Below the pieces are notes generated by a model that saw only the letters and a list, made by a program, of their open reading frames with translations, was not told where the DNA came from and ran no database searches. Below are positions 8,684-18,141 of a stretch of DNA of 63,993 bases, piece after piece. Position 1 is the first letter of the stretch; every line of letters starts with the position of its first letter. Made by a program: the position numbers and the translations under genes. Origin of the DNA: Clostridiaceae bacterium. GTDB taxonomy: Bacteria > Bacillota > Clostridia > DSM-8532. The DNA is taken from NCBI GenBank assembly GCA_012521705.1, contig JAAYLX010000032.1:1-63993 (forward strand), given 5' to 3'.

Positions 8684-10045
8684 TCAAAAAACGGCATTTA
8701 TAGCTTCTTCAACAGTGGAAACAGTCACTATTTCCATTTCTTCAGCCAAATCTTTGGGCAGAGTTATTGAGCTTTCAGGAATGATACAGCGTTTAAATCC
8801 GAGGCGGTGGCTTTCTGCAAGTCTTTTCTCCATTTGGTTTACAGGCCTTACTTCTCCTGTTAACCCGACTTCTCCAAATACTACCGTCAACGGGCTTAAA
8901 GGCATGTTTTTAAAGCTTGACGCTATCGCCAGGACGGCTCCCAGATCCGATGCCGGCTCAACAAGCTTAAAACCTCCTACCACGTTTAGATATGCATCAA
9001 AGGATGAAAGCTGCATTCCAACTTTCTTTTCAAGGACTGCCAGAAGCATTGAGAGCCTGTTATAGTCCATACCGTTGGCCTGTCTTCTTGCCATCCCGAA
9101 TGCGGTAGGACAGACAAGGGCCTGTACTTCCACCAGCATTGGTCTTGTTCCCTCTATTATTCCGACAATTACCGATCCGGCCTGGTCCTGGTTCTTATGC
9201 TGAATCATCCTGCTGGAAGGGTTGGAAACGTCAATGAGCCCTGTTTCCCTCATTTCAAAAATGCCAATCTCATTGGTTGAACCAAAGCGGTTTTTAACCG
9301 CCCTTAATATTCTGAAATCCTGATGGCGTTCCCCTTCAAAGTAGAGGACCGTGTCCACCATGTGCTCAAGGACTCTGGGACCTGCCAGAGACCCTTCCTT
9401 GGTCACATGTCCAACCACAAAAGTTGTAATCCCGTTCTTTTTGGCTATCCTGAGAAGCTGCCCGGTCACATCCCTGACCTGGCTTACACTTCCCGGCGCA
9501 GAAGTCAGTTTTTCCGTATATACCGTCTGGATGGAGTCAATCACAAGAAAATCAGGTTTATCCCTGTCAATCACAGCTTCAATAGTTTCAAAGGATGTTT
9601 CTGAAACCATGAATACATTGGGATTAAGTGCCCCAATGCGCTGAGCTCTTAGCTTAATTTGAGCAACCGATTCTTCACCCGAAACATACAGAACCCTGCC
9701 GGATTCAGCGATTTTGGCAGATATCTGCAGTATCAGTGTTGACTTTCCTATACCAGGATCCCCGCCGACAAGTATAAGAGAGGCGGGAACTATTCCCCCG
9801 CCCAATACACGATCAAACTCGGCACTTCCGGTTTTGAGCCTCGTTGCTTCAATTGTTTCAATTTCAGTAAGCGGCAGTGGTTCCGGCAATGGCCCTGCAG
9901 AACCTTGCGTCCTGGATGCAGAGGCATTTTCAACTACCTCTTCAATAAACGTGTTCCACTTTAAACACGAGGGACATTTTCCAAGCCAGCCGCTGCTTTC
10001 ATAGCCGCATTCGCTGCATACATATTTACTGCGAAGCTTTGCCAT
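8684..10045 (-). CDS. radA: DNA repair protein RadA
   Basis: A 453-residue RadA/Sms, a RecA-like branch-migration helicase acting on recombination intermediates. It has an N-terminal four-cysteine zinc finger (CSEC near 10, CPSC near 24), Walker A GGDPGIGKS at residues 94-102, the family-specific KNRFG near 252, and a C-terminal Lon-like domain. I chose the ATG at 10045 with AAGGGAG upstream. A longer frame would overlap the end of cysS. It is 14 bases after cysS, so it is probably the last gene of cysE-cysS-radA. The disA gene often found after radA in Firmicutes is absent here. Confidence 0.96.
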   Translation of the reverse strand: MAKLRSKYVCSECGYESSGWLGKCPSCLKWNTFIEEVVENASASRTQGSAGPLPEPLPLTEIETIEATRLKTGSAEFDRVLGGGIVPASLILVGGDPGIGKSTLILQISAKIAESGRVLYVSGEESVAQIKLRAQRIGALNPNVFMVSETSFETIEAVIDRDKPDFLVIDSIQTVYTEKLTSAPGSVSQVRDVTGQLLRIAKKNGITTFVVGHVTKEGSLAGPRVLEHMVDTVLYFEGERHQDFRILRAVKNRFGSTNEIGIFEMRETGLIDVSNPSSRMIQHKNQDQAGSVIVGIIEGTRPMLVEVQALVCPTAFGMARRQANGMDYNRLSMLLAVLEKKVGMQLSSFDAYLNVVGGFKLVEPASDLGAVLAIASSFKNMPLSPLTVVFGEVGLTGEVRPVNQMEKRLAESHRLGFKRCIIPESSITLPKDLAEEMEIVTVSTVEEAINAVF

Positions 10046-10059
10046 TATTTTTACTCCCT

Positions 10060-11448
10060 TCAGAGTTTCTTCCATTTCACCCCGTTAGGTGTATCCTGAA
10101 GTTCTATACCCATTTCTTTGAGTTTATCCCTGATTTCATCAGCCAGTTTCCAGTTCTTTTCCTTCCTGGCCTTCTGCCTTTCTTCAATAAGACGCTCAAC
10201 TTCAGCCTCGAGGGTGTCCTCGCCCTTTCTCACAATGCCAATTACTCCGGTGAGTTCATTGAACAGATTGAGCGCTTCTTCAAGATAAGCTTTGCTTGTA
10301 TTGCCTCCGGAGATATCGGTATTGATTTCGCGGACCATCTCAAAGATGGCTGCAATGGCATCAGCTGTATTAAGGTCGTCTTCCATGGCTTCGATGAATT
10401 TTTCTTTATATGCCAGAAGTTTTGAAGCGTCAGGACCTGATGACCCTTCATCCTTCGCATTCTTGAGCAGGAATTCCATATTCCTCTTGCATTCATAGAG
10501 TCTGTCCAAAGCGTTGGAGGCTTGTTCAAGCTGCTCAGCACTGTAATTTATAGGGCTTCTGTAATGGGCTGAAAGCATGAAGAAACGGATAACTTCATAG
10601 TCATAGTGCTTGGATGCATCCCTTACCGTAAAGAAGTTACCCAAAGATTTACTCATCTTCTGGTTGTCTATATTGAGAAATGCGTTATGGAGCCAGTATC
10701 TTGCAAAGGGCTTTCCGTTGGCTGCTTCGCTTTGCGCTATTTCATTTTCATGATGTGGGAAGATGAGATCCACTCCGCCGCTGTGGATGTCAATGGTCTC
10801 CCCAAGGTATTTATTCGCCATTACTGAGCATTCAATATGCCAGCCGGGGCGGCCGGGTCCCCACGGGCTGTCCCAGGCAGGTTCTCCGGGTTTGTGAGCT
10901 TTCCAGAGAACAAAATCCATGGCATCCTGTTTTCTTTCATCCACTCCAATACGGGCCCCTGCTTCCAGTTCATCTATGTTGTAGTGGGACAATTTTCCGT
11001 ATTCGTTAAATTTCTTGGCGCTGAAGTAGACATCTCCGCCTGCTTCGTAAGCAAAGCCTTTATCAATAAGTGTCTTAATAAAATCAATTATTTCAGGTAT
11101 TGTTTCGGTAGCCCTGGGATGGAAATCGGCTTTCTCAATGCCGAGGCCCTCTGCGTCCACGAAATATTCTTTAATATAGCGCTCAGCTATCTCACTGACC
11201 GTAGTTCCTTCCTCATTGGCTTTCCGGATAAGTTTGTCGTCTATATCAGTAAAGTTCTGGACAAATGTTACATCATAGCCTCTGTATCTCAAGAATCTTC
11301 TTAATGTGTCAAAGACAATAAAAGGCCTTGCGTTACCAATGTGGAAGTAGTTATATACAGTCGGGCCGCAGGAATACATGGTTACCTTGTTCCCATTAAG
11401 CGGCACAAACTCTTCCTTCTGGCGGGTTAAAGTATTGTAGAGTTTCAT
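10060..11448 (-). CDS. cysS: cysteinyl-tRNA synthetase
   Basis: A 462-residue class I aminoacyl-tRNA synthetase charging tRNA-Cys. The HIGH-type motif is HIGN near residue 37 and the KMSKS motif is [11 protein letters not shown] near 266. Zinc ligands are expected from Cys28, CSVMA and the following His/Glu (HHENEIAQ). The C-terminal helical region ends in the usual [11 protein letters not shown]. Length is typical. ATG with GGAAGA upstream. It follows cysE by 42 bases, the common Firmicute pairing of cysteine synthesis with cysteine charging. No T-box leader is visible before cysE. Confidence 0.97.
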   Translation of the reverse strand: MKLYNTLTRQKEEFVPLNGNKVTMYSCGPTVYNYFHIGNARPFIVFDTLRRFLRYRGYDVTFVQNFTDIDDKLIRKANEEGTTVSEIAERYIKEYFVDAEGLGIEKADFHPRATETIPEIIDFIKTLIDKGFAYEAGGDVYFSAKKFNEYGKLSHYNIDELEAGARIGVDERKQDAMDFVLWKAHKPGEPAWDSPWGPGRPGWHIECSVMANKYLGETIDIHSGGVDLIFPHHENEIAQSEAANGKPFARYWLHNAFLNIDNQKMSKSLGNFFTVRDASKHYDYEVIRFFMLSAHYRSPINYSAEQLEQASNALDRLYECKRNMEFLLKNAKDEGSSGPDASKLLAYKEKFIEAMEDDLNTADAIAAIFEMVREINTDISGGNTSKAYLEEALNLFNELTGVIGIVRKGEDTLEAEVERLIEERQKARKEKNWKLADEIRDKLKEMGIELQDTPNGVKWKKL

Positions 11449-11490
11449 AAAAGATTTCTTCCTTTCTGACAGTTTTCATCCTGACAGCTT

Positions 11491-12201
11491 TCATTCTGAC
11501 CTTTTTTCTTCCTGTCGGTCTCCCTGGGTATTATTAATTTTACCCTCAAGCTCTTTTATAATCTTCTGGTATTCAGAAAGTTCGCTTCTCAGTTTGCTGA
11601 TCTCGCCCCTGAGCCTGCAGAATTCCTGGGATACCGGGTCAGGAATATGTATCTGGTCAAGTTCAAAGCTTTGGCGAATCTTTTGTCCGGCGCGCTTGAC
11701 AGCTCTGCCGGGAACACCGACAACAGTGGTATCTTCTTCAACCTCATTCAATACAACTGCATTCGCCCCTATTTTGGCATTGTCCCCGACCTTGAAAGGT
11801 CCAAGAATTTTGGCGCCTGCACTTATAAGCACATTGTTGCCTATAGTGGGATGGCGTTTTTTCCCTTTGTCCTTTCCAGTACCTCCAAGGGTAACTCCGT
11901 GGTAGATTGTGCAATAATCCCCTATTTCGGCAGTCTCGCCTATGACCACTCCCATACCATGGTCAATAAACAGGCATTTGCCTATTTTGGCTCCCGGGTG
12001 TATTTCAATACCGGTTTTGTGCCGGGCATACTGCGAAATGGCACGGGCTATAAAGTACCTTCCATGCCTGTGGAACCAGTTGGCAATCCTGTACATCCGG
12101 ACAGCCTTATATCCTGAGTACTGGAAAATTACCTGCCATACACTTCTTGCTGCAGGATCCCTCTCATAAATTGATTTAGCTTCCTCATACCATCTGAACA
12201 T
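11491..12201 (-). CDS. cysE: serine O-acetyltransferase
   Basis: A 236-residue CysE/EpsC-type enzyme that acetylates serine for cysteine synthesis. The left-handed beta-helix hexapeptide repeats include HPGAKIGKCLFIDHGMGVVIG and GVTLGGTG. After the catalytic domain comes an extra tail of about 40 residues predicted as coiled coil (ISKLRSELSEYQKIIKELEG). I chose the ATG at 12201 with AGGTGA six bases upstream, giving MFRWYEEAKSIYERDP, the usual start. A longer frame adds 40 non-conserved residues. Its ribosome site partly lies in an inverted repeat that spans the leader. Confidence 0.95.
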   Translation of the reverse strand: MFRWYEEAKSIYERDPAARSVWQVIFQYSGYKAVRMYRIANWFHRHGRYFIARAISQYARHKTGIEIHPGAKIGKCLFIDHGMGVVIGETAEIGDYCTIYHGVTLGGTGKDKGKKRHPTIGNNVLISAGAKILGPFKVGDNAKIGANAVVLNEVEEDTTVVGVPGRAVKRAGQKIRQSFELDQIHIPDPVSQEFCRLRGEISKLRSELSEYQKIIKELEGKINNTQGDRQEEKRSE

Positions 12202-12209
12202 GTCTTTCA

Positions 12210-12260
12210 CCTGTAGATGCATTATATACCAATAATTATACACATTATATCTTCTACAGG
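12210..12260 (-). repeat. inverted repeat spanning the cysE leader
   Basis: Perfect 8-base arms CCTGTAGA (12253-12260) and TCTACAGG (12210-12217) on the minus strand enclose 35 bases with several TATAAT-like sequences. The second arm runs into the cysE Shine-Dalgarno AGGTGA. A transcript starting upstream of 12260 could hide that site in a hairpin; one starting inside the loop could not. Confidence 0.4.
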
Positions 12261-12289
12261 AAACTGTGTATGACAAGTATTTTAAAAAA

Positions 12290-13132
12290 TCAGGACATTG
12301 CCGTAACATCAGGCGCTTCAATATCTATCATTGCAGCGCCGGCGGCTGTGGCAAATTCAGCATTTTCCGGTATGTGGAACTTCACTTTATGCAGATCTGT
12401 CAGGAAATGAAAAACTTCTCTGGCCTGAGGTACACCTGTCAGGTTGCCTGTCAGAACAACATCTTCGGTATTGGCGTTTCTGGAAGCGAAGACCGCCATC
12501 ATCCCTATGCTCTGAAAAACAAGATTGATTATCCCAAGAGCAATATCAGCTTTGGAGACACGGTCGATTATCTTCCCAAAGTTGGATGCTGTGGTATGCG
12601 ACGGCATACCCGCAATTTCATCATGTGAAATGTCGCCTATTGTAAGGTCTACATGGCTTAAATCCCCGTCTTTGGCCAACTCTATAATATCATTGAAATT
12701 GCGTATGTTCAAGGTAAGTCCGGAAAGGCCAAGCAGGGTTCCTCCGCCCACACCTGTTCCGCCTAAGTGGGAAACCCTGCCTTTATCAGCCATGACATAA
12801 GCGGTACCTGTACCCATACTCACAACCACCGCTCTGTCAAGGCCGCTCAAATACAGGCCGCCAAGGCCTGTCGCATTAAATTCTGCAACTCTGTAAGTGG
12901 GAATTCCGAAGATTTTTTCTTCTATGAAGGAGGAACCTACTCCTGTAATCATGACTCTGTCGATGTCAGACAGCTTCAGTTTGTTTTCGTTAAGAAAGCG
13001 GCCAAATGCGCCATATACCGATGAAACCGGGTCAGTAGCCTTGACCAGTAAAGGACTGAAGATTTTGCCCGAGTCCATTCCTACGATCTTGGTTGTACTG
13101 CCTCCGATATCTATTCCAATTACTTTACCCAT
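12290..13132 (-). CDS. coaW: type II pantothenate kinase
   Basis: A 280-residue kinase of the ASKHA fold that phosphorylates pantothenate in the first step of CoA synthesis. The phosphate 1 motif is IGIDIGGSTTKIVG at residues 5-18. Conserved glycine-rich loops VVSMGTGTAYV and GGTGVGGGTLLGL follow. This is the CoaW type, distinct from CoaA and CoaX. Start ATG with GGGGGA upstream. It lies 67 bases after panT, so uptake and phosphorylation of pantothenate form one operon. The neighbour supports the assignment. Confidence 0.93.
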   Translation of the reverse strand: MGKVIGIDIGGSTTKIVGMDSGKIFSPLLVKATDPVSSVYGAFGRFLNENKLKLSDIDRVMITGVGSSFIEEKIFGIPTYRVAEFNATGLGGLYLSGLDRAVVVSMGTGTAYVMADKGRVSHLGGTGVGGGTLLGLSGLTLNIRNFNDIIELAKDGDLSHVDLTIGDISHDEIAGMPSHTTASNFGKIIDRVSKADIALGIINLVFQSIGMMAVFASRNANTEDVVLTGNLTGVPQAREVFHFLTDLHKVKFHIPENAEFATAAGAAMIDIEAPDVTAMS

Positions 13133-13199
13133 AAAATCCCCCTGTTCCCCTTAAAAACATTAGTGTTCTTATGGAATATTTTTATGGTCAACTTAAGTA

Positions 13200-13826
13200 C
13201 TATCTTTTCTTTATTCTTTCAACAGCATAAACAATTGGGGAACATACAAGAGCAGCTAAAAGTATTTCAAATACCACATTAAGGGCGATGCCCCCAAAAA
13301 TAAAGGTGAAAAGGTTTTTGACCACAACAGGTGTTTCAGAAGAGCTTACTATCGCATCCACATACTGGCGTGCATAGAGAATATAAATCATTCCCAATAC
13401 ACCTATTGTATTGGTAAGAGTTCCCGCCACAGCACCGATTATTATAGCTATGCTCTTTTTCTTTATCAGCTTGTTAATGCCGCTGTAAGCATAGTGTGCC
13501 GCAATTCCTATCAATATACGCGGCAGAACAGAAACAAGCGGATTTAGAAATACAAAGGCCGTAGGCAGTCCTGCAAATATTGTGGCAGCAGTATACAGAC
13601 TCGAGAGTCCAAAAATCAGCCCTACAAAGCCCCCTACAACAGGACCTTCAAGTATTCCCGCAATAATAACAGGAACGTGCATTGTAGTAATAGTGATTGG
13701 TAAAGGCGGGACGGGTATATAACCCAATGACGGAATAAGACTTAAAAGAATTGAAAATGCGGACAAAACGCCCGTGACAGCAATGCGCCTCGCGCTTGCT
13801 CCAAATTTGTTGCTATTCTTGTTCAT
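13200..13826 (-). CDS. panT: ECF transporter S component, probably pantothenate-specific
   Basis: A 208-residue integral membrane protein with about six hydrophobic segments (residues 14-33, 48-68, 70-90, 95-118, 124-150, 168-200). It belongs to the ECF substrate-binding family and resembles PanT (ITITTMHVPVIIAGILEGPVVGGFVGLIFGL). An S component needs the shared EcfA/EcfA'/EcfT module; such a module is encoded at 53.6-56.2 kb. ATG start with GGAGG six bases upstream. The next gene is pantothenate kinase, which is the main reason for choosing pantothenate as substrate. Confidence 0.85.
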   Translation of the reverse strand: MNKNSNKFGASARRIAVTGVLSAFSILLSLIPSLGYIPVPPLPITITTMHVPVIIAGILEGPVVGGFVGLIFGLSSLYTAATIFAGLPTAFVFLNPLVSVLPRILIGIAAHYAYSGINKLIKKKSIAIIIGAVAGTLTNTIGVLGMIYILYARQYVDAIVSSSETPVVVKNLFTFIFGGIALNVVFEILLAALVCSPIVYAVERIKKR

Positions 13827-14145
13827 AACCTACCTCCGTTCTCACTCCATTATGGATATGAGTCGAAATTAATATAGTATAAAATTAATTTGTCCGGTTT
13901 TCTTCAGAAATACCGGCCATTTAATATTATCACAGCCCCCGATATTATTTCAATTATTTAAGATATACATAAATAAAGGCTAAGACAGCCACACTTTATG
14001 CAAAACCAATATCAGGGTTTTGTGGAAATATAGATAAGTTTATCCCTCAATATAAGATAAATTACTGCATGAAATGACAGTATTTTTCTATGTACAGTCA
14101 TTAAATTGTGATAAGATTAAAGAAATAACTCAACAGGTGATATGT
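13827..14145. other. divergent intergenic region between panT and dgkB
   Basis: About 320 AT-rich bases hold the divergent promoters of panT (minus) and dgkB (plus). A TATACT hexamer on the minus strand near 13880 is a candidate -10 for panT. I see no riboswitch, RNA gene or convincing small open frame. Confidence 0.5.
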
Positions 14146-15039
14146 TTGCTTCACGTTTTTATAGTCAACCCGGCGGCAGGCAAGGGAAAAGCTCTGCAAA
14201 TGGCCGAACAAATAAAAAAGAGGTTTGAAGGTTTTTCACAACCTTATGAAATAAAAATAACCCAATATCCGGGACACGCTACAATTCTTGCCGAAGAGGC
14301 CTTAAAAGCCGACCAGCCCGTCCGTATTTATTCTGTGGGCGGTGATGGTACTTTAAATGAAATAGTTAACGGAATGGCTGGCTCACAAGCCGAACTTGGC
14401 GTCATCCCCTGCGGTTCAGGCAACGATACGGTCCGCTCGCTATACAAAATAGTCGATCCCATAAAGCTGATTGATGTTCTGCCTGTTTCTTCTACGGCAC
14501 TTATTGATCTGGGCAGGTTTAACGGAAAATACTTTATCAATATTGCTTCCATAGGATTTGACGCAGAGGTGGTATTAAAGAGCCGGATTTTCAGAAGATC
14601 CCCTCTGATTTCAGGGTCAATGGCATATATTCTGGGTGTTTTGACAGCAGTTCTGAGAATGAAAAAATACAGGTTGCGCATAAGTGTAGACCAATCTGAA
14701 ACCATTGAAAAAGACACTCTTTTATCTATTTTTGCAAACGGCTCATTTTACGGAGGCGGAATGCTGCCCGCTCCCATGGCGAAAATGGATGATGGGTTGC
14801 TTGATTTCTGCTTTGTTGATAAAGTCACCAGGTTAAAACTCTTAAGGTTTTTCCCTGCTTTCATTAAGGGAAAACATGTCGGTATGAAGGAAGTCCATAT
14901 TTCAAGAGGCATACGTACCGTTGTTGAGAGTGACATACCTTTTCCTTACAACATTGATGGCGAAGTGTTCACAGGCACCAGCGCAGTTGTCGAATTAATA
15001 CCTGATTATCTTAATGTACTGGTTCCGGTTGAGAAATAA
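14146..15039 (+). CDS. dgkB: diacylglycerol kinase-family lipid kinase
   Basis: A 297-residue kinase of the DAGK_cat/YegS family that phosphorylates diacylglycerol or a related lipid at the cytoplasmic membrane face. Signature parts are VNPAAGKGKA at the N-terminus, the nucleotide-binding VGGDGTLNEIVNG near residue 65, and PCGSGNDTVRSL near 88. I chose the TTG at 14146 with AGGTG six bases upstream, giving a canonical N-terminus; an upstream ATG would add 24 unconserved residues. It stands alone on the plus strand. Substrate (diacylglycerol versus undecaprenol or sphingoid base) cannot be told from sequence. Confidence 0.9.
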   Translation: MLHVFIVNPAAGKGKALQMAEQIKKRFEGFSQPYEIKITQYPGHATILAEEALKADQPVRIYSVGGDGTLNEIVNGMAGSQAELGVIPCGSGNDTVRSLYKIVDPIKLIDVLPVSSTALIDLGRFNGKYFINIASIGFDAEVVLKSRIFRRSPLISGSMAYILGVLTAVLRMKKYRLRISVDQSETIEKDTLLSIFANGSFYGGGMLPAPMAKMDDGLLDFCFVDKVTRLKLLRFFPAFIKGKHVGMKEVHISRGIRTVVESDIPFPYNIDGEVFTGTSAVVELIPDYLNVLVPVEK

Positions 15040-15111
15040 TCGTCCAGCTTCAATTATTTCAGATACAGAGTTGTGCTGTTCTTATATTGTGGAGCCCCGC
15101 ATTTCTTCACA

Positions 15112-15888
15112 TTACATAATCAGCTCATTCTCTTTTTTATTTACGGCATAAAACCCTGTGGGGTTTTCGGGATTTTCTTTATTGTACATAAAGGTGTTTC
15201 CGTCCATGCCGGAAAATACACCGCCCGCTTCGGTAACGATGATTTCCATAGCCGCCGTATCCCATTCCATGGTTCTTCCGAACCGGTAGTAAGCGTCTAC
15301 ATCGCCCCTTGCAAGAAGGCAGCCTTTGTACGCGCTTCCTGCAATTCTGATGTCTGTTATATTGTTTTTTAATATCAGATCATCAAGTTCAGGGGAATGA
15401 TGGGATCTGCTTTTTGCCAGGCGAATGTTTCCGGTGTTCTCAGAGACTTTTATCCTTTTTACGCCACTTTCTGTTTCCATGAATGCCCCCATGCCTTTTA
15501 ACGCGTAATACATTTCTTTGTAGACAGGAACGTAAATGACACCGGCAATTGGTCTTCCCCTTTCAACCAATGCGATATTTACGGTAAACTCATCATTCCT
15601 CTTAACATATTCCTTTGTCCCGTCAAGGGGGTCAACTACAAAGCAGTATTCCTTATTAAGTCTGGAGAGATCGTCAGAGGATTCCTCGGCCAGTACGGGA
15701 ATGGATTCGAAATTACTTTTAAGACCTGACACAATTATTTCGTTAGCAGCTTTATCAGCACTTGTAACAGGTGAATTATCCTCTTTATACTCGACTTCGA
15801 TTTCCCGCCTATAGTGTCTGAGTATTTCTATGCCCGCCTTATAAGACAGTTCTTTCATTACCTGAAGTATTTTCTGTAGTTCCTTCAA
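15112..15888 (-). CDS. cysQ: 3'(2'),5'-bisphosphate nucleotidase CysQ
   Basis: A 258-residue inositol-monophosphatase-fold enzyme of the CysQ type, which recycles 3'-phosphoadenosine 5'-phosphate. It carries the metal-binding DPLDGTKEYVKR, the acidic EE in LAEESSDD, and the C-terminal WDTAAMEIIVTEAGG. The best start is TTG at 15888 with a full AAAGGAGG nine bases upstream; an ATG 12 codons earlier lacks a ribosome site. It converges on dgkB with about 70 bases between. An inositol-monophosphatase role cannot be excluded. Confidence 0.88.
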   Translation of the reverse strand: MKELQKILQVMKELSYKAGIEILRHYRREIEVEYKEDNSPVTSADKAANEIIVSGLKSNFESIPVLAEESSDDLSRLNKEYCFVVDPLDGTKEYVKRNDEFTVNIALVERGRPIAGVIYVPVYKEMYYALKGMGAFMETESGVKRIKVSENTGNIRLAKSRSHHSPELDDLILKNNITDIRIAGSAYKGCLLARGDVDAYYRFGRTMEWDTAAMEIIVTEAGGVFSGMDGNTFMYNKENPENPTGFYAVNKKENELIM

Positions 15889-15964
15889 GCCCGGAATCCT
15901 CCTTTGTACTCTGTTTTTCAGCATATTTCTTAATATAGCTTACATTTCAGCAAAGCCACTCATT

Positions 15965-16222
15965 TTATACAACCCTTATGTAGTTATTTCGGTTTCCGAC
16001 AGTTTGAATTTTATATGCTTCCCTTACAGGGCAACCATAGGCCTGGCTTTGGGTAATAACCATATTTAAATATTCCTCAGGGAACAGCAGGCAATATCCG
16101 CAACCAGTTCTTGAAACCTTGCAGGGTGTGGAAATAACTTCAAAAAACAGCCCCGACTGTTCAAATATGCGGCGCATTCTGAAGGCATAGTTCCCTGAAT
16201 CATAAAGAGCAATACAATCCAC
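15965..16222 (-). CDS. DUF3343 small protein
   Basis: An 85-residue protein of the DUF3343 (putative Se/S carrier-like) family. The conserved CGYCLLF motif near residue 43 and a further Cys in the centre (STPCKVSR) and C-terminal half (YGCPVRE) fit that family, which is linked by annotation to sulfur or selenium transfer. The function is unproven. I chose the GTG at 16222 because AAAGGG lies eight bases upstream; a GTG three codons earlier has no space for one. It lies about 80 bases upstream of cysQ on the same strand, but co-transcription is uncertain. Confidence 0.75.
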   Translation of the reverse strand: MDCIALYDSGNYAFRMRRIFEQSGLFFEVISTPCKVSRTGCGYCLLFPEEYLNMVITQSQAYGCPVREAYKIQTVGNRNNYIRVV

Positions 16223-16323
16223 AAAAAGCACCCTTTAAAATGATATCCATATTAATATGCTATTCCGCATATTATTCCACTGTCACAAATTCTGTCATAT
16301 AACCTTGACCTCAACTTTATTCC

Positions 16324-16352
16324 TTGACATCATCAGGGGCTTATCGTATAAT
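16324..16352 (+). promoter_or_regulatory. consensus promoter of tRNA-Arg
   Basis: TTGACA, exactly 17 bases, and TATAAT: a perfect consensus promoter 16 bases before the mature 5' end of the tRNA. Confidence 0.92.
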
Positions 16353-16367
16353 TACTTTTGCATTTAA

Positions 16368-16444
16368 GCGCCCGTAGCTCAGCAGGATAGAGCACAAGTT
16401 TCCTAAACTTGGTGTCGCACGTTCGAATCGTGTCGGGCGTACCA
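16368..16444 (+). tRNA. tRNA-Arg (anticodon CCU)
   Basis: A 77-nt tRNA with encoded CCA. The acceptor stem is GCGCCCG with CGGGCGT, the D arm has AGCTCAGCAGGATAGAGC, the anticodon stem CAAGT/ACTTG holds loop TTCCTAA (anticodon CCT, reading AGG), and the T arm contains GTTCGAATC. It has its own consensus promoter and terminator, so it is a single-gene transcription unit. Confidence 0.97.
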
Positions 16445-16488
16445 AAAAAGTCTGTTCATTACATGAACCGACTTTTTTCTTTTTTGTC
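16444..16488 (+). terminator. intrinsic terminator of tRNA-Arg
   Basis: AAAAAGTC and GTTCA pair with TGAAC and GACTTTTT around a TTACA loop, followed by a T-rich tract, directly after the CCA end. Confidence 0.88.
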
Positions 16489-16569
16489 CTTCTGCTATAT
16501 ATTTTCCCAAAGGAATGGATTAACCCCATTTAAATTCAATCATCACTTGCAGAACTTGAAGAAACTGAC

Positions 16570-18141
16570 CTATCCTGCCGATTCAAGATTATTCAGTATT
16601 CCGGATGAAAACATAAAGAATGTGATTGAGAGAACAAGGCCCCATCCGCACATGGCATAAACAGCCATAATTTCACTGCCTGTGTAGGAAGCGGCTATGA
16701 TCGCGGCAATTATGCCGGGAACCTGGATTAACAGTGAGGATATTACCTTAAGGAATATCAAAAGGCCTTTGCTGTGCACCCAGCCAAATATTCTTCTGCT
16801 TAAGACGTCGGTATATACAAAAACCGATCCGAAGGCCACATAAGTCAGTGTGCATGCGAATATGGTCTGTATACCCGCTTTAAACATTATTCCCGAAAGC
16901 AGGAAGAGCAACAGTCCATCAAAAAAATTCTTGATATGTTCGGCAGCCGTTGCATAGAAAAGCTTCTTCGCCGATGAATCGGGGATCAGGTATATAAAAG
17001 GTCTTTCCATCTCAACATTAAGTCTTCCCTGGGCCTGGAACAAAAGCAGCATATAGGCGCTGAAAAATAAAATAGCCATTAGAGATGCATCGCCACCGAA
17101 TTCCCTCCCGATGATTAATCTGAAAACAAGTGTCGAAATTATGATGGTTACTGTCGTCACATCAAAGAAGAAGAAAAACGACATTTTACGGTATTCCAGA
17201 AGCTGTTTTGACAGTATTGTACGGGCTCCCGTCCCCCAGAGCTTCTGGGATACTTTATCCCTGACCTTCAAATTAAAAGCAAAGGTATTTCCTTCACGCT
17301 TTGCTTTCCGGACAGCTTCCAGATACTCGGTCCCGCTGAGTACATCTTCATAGTAATCAAGTTTAAGATGGTAAAGTGCTATGGAAATTCCAGCAATAAA
17401 AAGAACCATGCCTGTAATTCCGACATAAAATTCAACAGAAATCCCGGATACAGCGGCAGATGCGATGGAAGCAGCCCATCCGGCCAGAGGAAAATACCTT
17501 GCTATGGGGCTGTTAAATACATTTATTATAGACTCTCCAAGATTCCTGGTCTGATAGAGATTGTATAAAGTCAGCAATACAAGCACGGCAGATAACAGAT
17601 TTAATACTTTTTTCACTGTTTTAGCCCTTTGCTTGTCTTTGGAGGACCATGAATACACAAGCATTCCAAGAAGCGGATATGACAGGGCATAAAAGACTGC
17701 GGCAAGAATTATCATCCAAATCCCATAGGGCCTGAAAATAAAGTTGTTTTTAAGATTGGGAATCTGGAACATGGCAAACACTATAAGTACCAAAGTTGCT
17801 CCCAATTGCTTGATAAATCCGTAAATAAGTATTTTATTAGGACTTATTGGAGCTGTGAAGAGAAGGTTTACATCGGCAAGGCGATAAAAAGTGCTTCCTC
17901 TGTCCACAGTTACTCTCAGATTGGAAGTATAGAAAAAAACAAAGGCAAGAACCATAATCCCGTTGAAGAGTTGGGGAGAACCAGCCCTTATTAAACCGCT
18001 GGGCATAAGAAAGGACGCCAAAATCAGGCCTCCAAAAAATACCACTATGAAGATATAGCCAATGAGAATGGAAGGTTTTTTAAAAATCCCTTTAATCAGG
18101 TTTATCAGGGAGCGTCTTATAAGATAAAGCATTGCCTTCAT
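16570..18141 (-). CDS. ABC exporter membrane protein
   Basis: A 523-residue polytopic membrane protein with about ten to twelve hydrophobic segments, starting with SILIGYIFIVVFFGGLILASFL near residues 24-45. It resembles the Firmicute 'putative ABC exporter' permease family, which lacks its own ATPase. Its start overlaps the stop of the adjacent ATPase gene by one base (TGATG), which indicates translational coupling and one transporter. The cargo is unknown; drug, lipid or peptide export are all possible. No substrate-linked neighbour is present. Confidence 0.85.
   Translation of the reverse strand: MKAMLYLIRRSLINLIKGIFKKPSILIGYIFIVVFFGGLILASFLMPSGLIRAGSPQLFNGIMVLAFVFFYTSNLRVTVDRGSTFYRLADVNLLFTAPISPNKILIYGFIKQLGATLVLIVFAMFQIPNLKNNFIFRPYGIWMIILAAVFYALSYPLLGMLVYSWSSKDKQRAKTVKKVLNLLSAVLVLLTLYNLYQTRNLGESIINVFNSPIARYFPLAGWAASIASAAVSGISVEFYVGITGMVLFIAGISIALYHLKLDYYEDVLSGTEYLEAVRKAKREGNTFAFNLKVRDKVSQKLWGTGARTILSKQLLEYRKMSFFFFFDVTTVTIIISTLVFRLIIGREFGGDASLMAILFFSAYMLLLFQAQGRLNVEMERPFIYLIPDSSAKKLFYATAAEHIKNFFDGLLLFLLSGIMFKAGIQTIFACTLTYVAFGSVFVYTDVLSRRIFGWVHSKGLLIFLKVISSLLIQVPGIIAAIIAASYTGSEIMAVYAMCGWGLVLSITFFMFSSGILNNLESAG

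Noticed and set aside
12202..12289. Possible T-box leader for cysE-cysS
   Set aside because: The gap is under 90 bases and lacks the T-box sequence, too short for the element.
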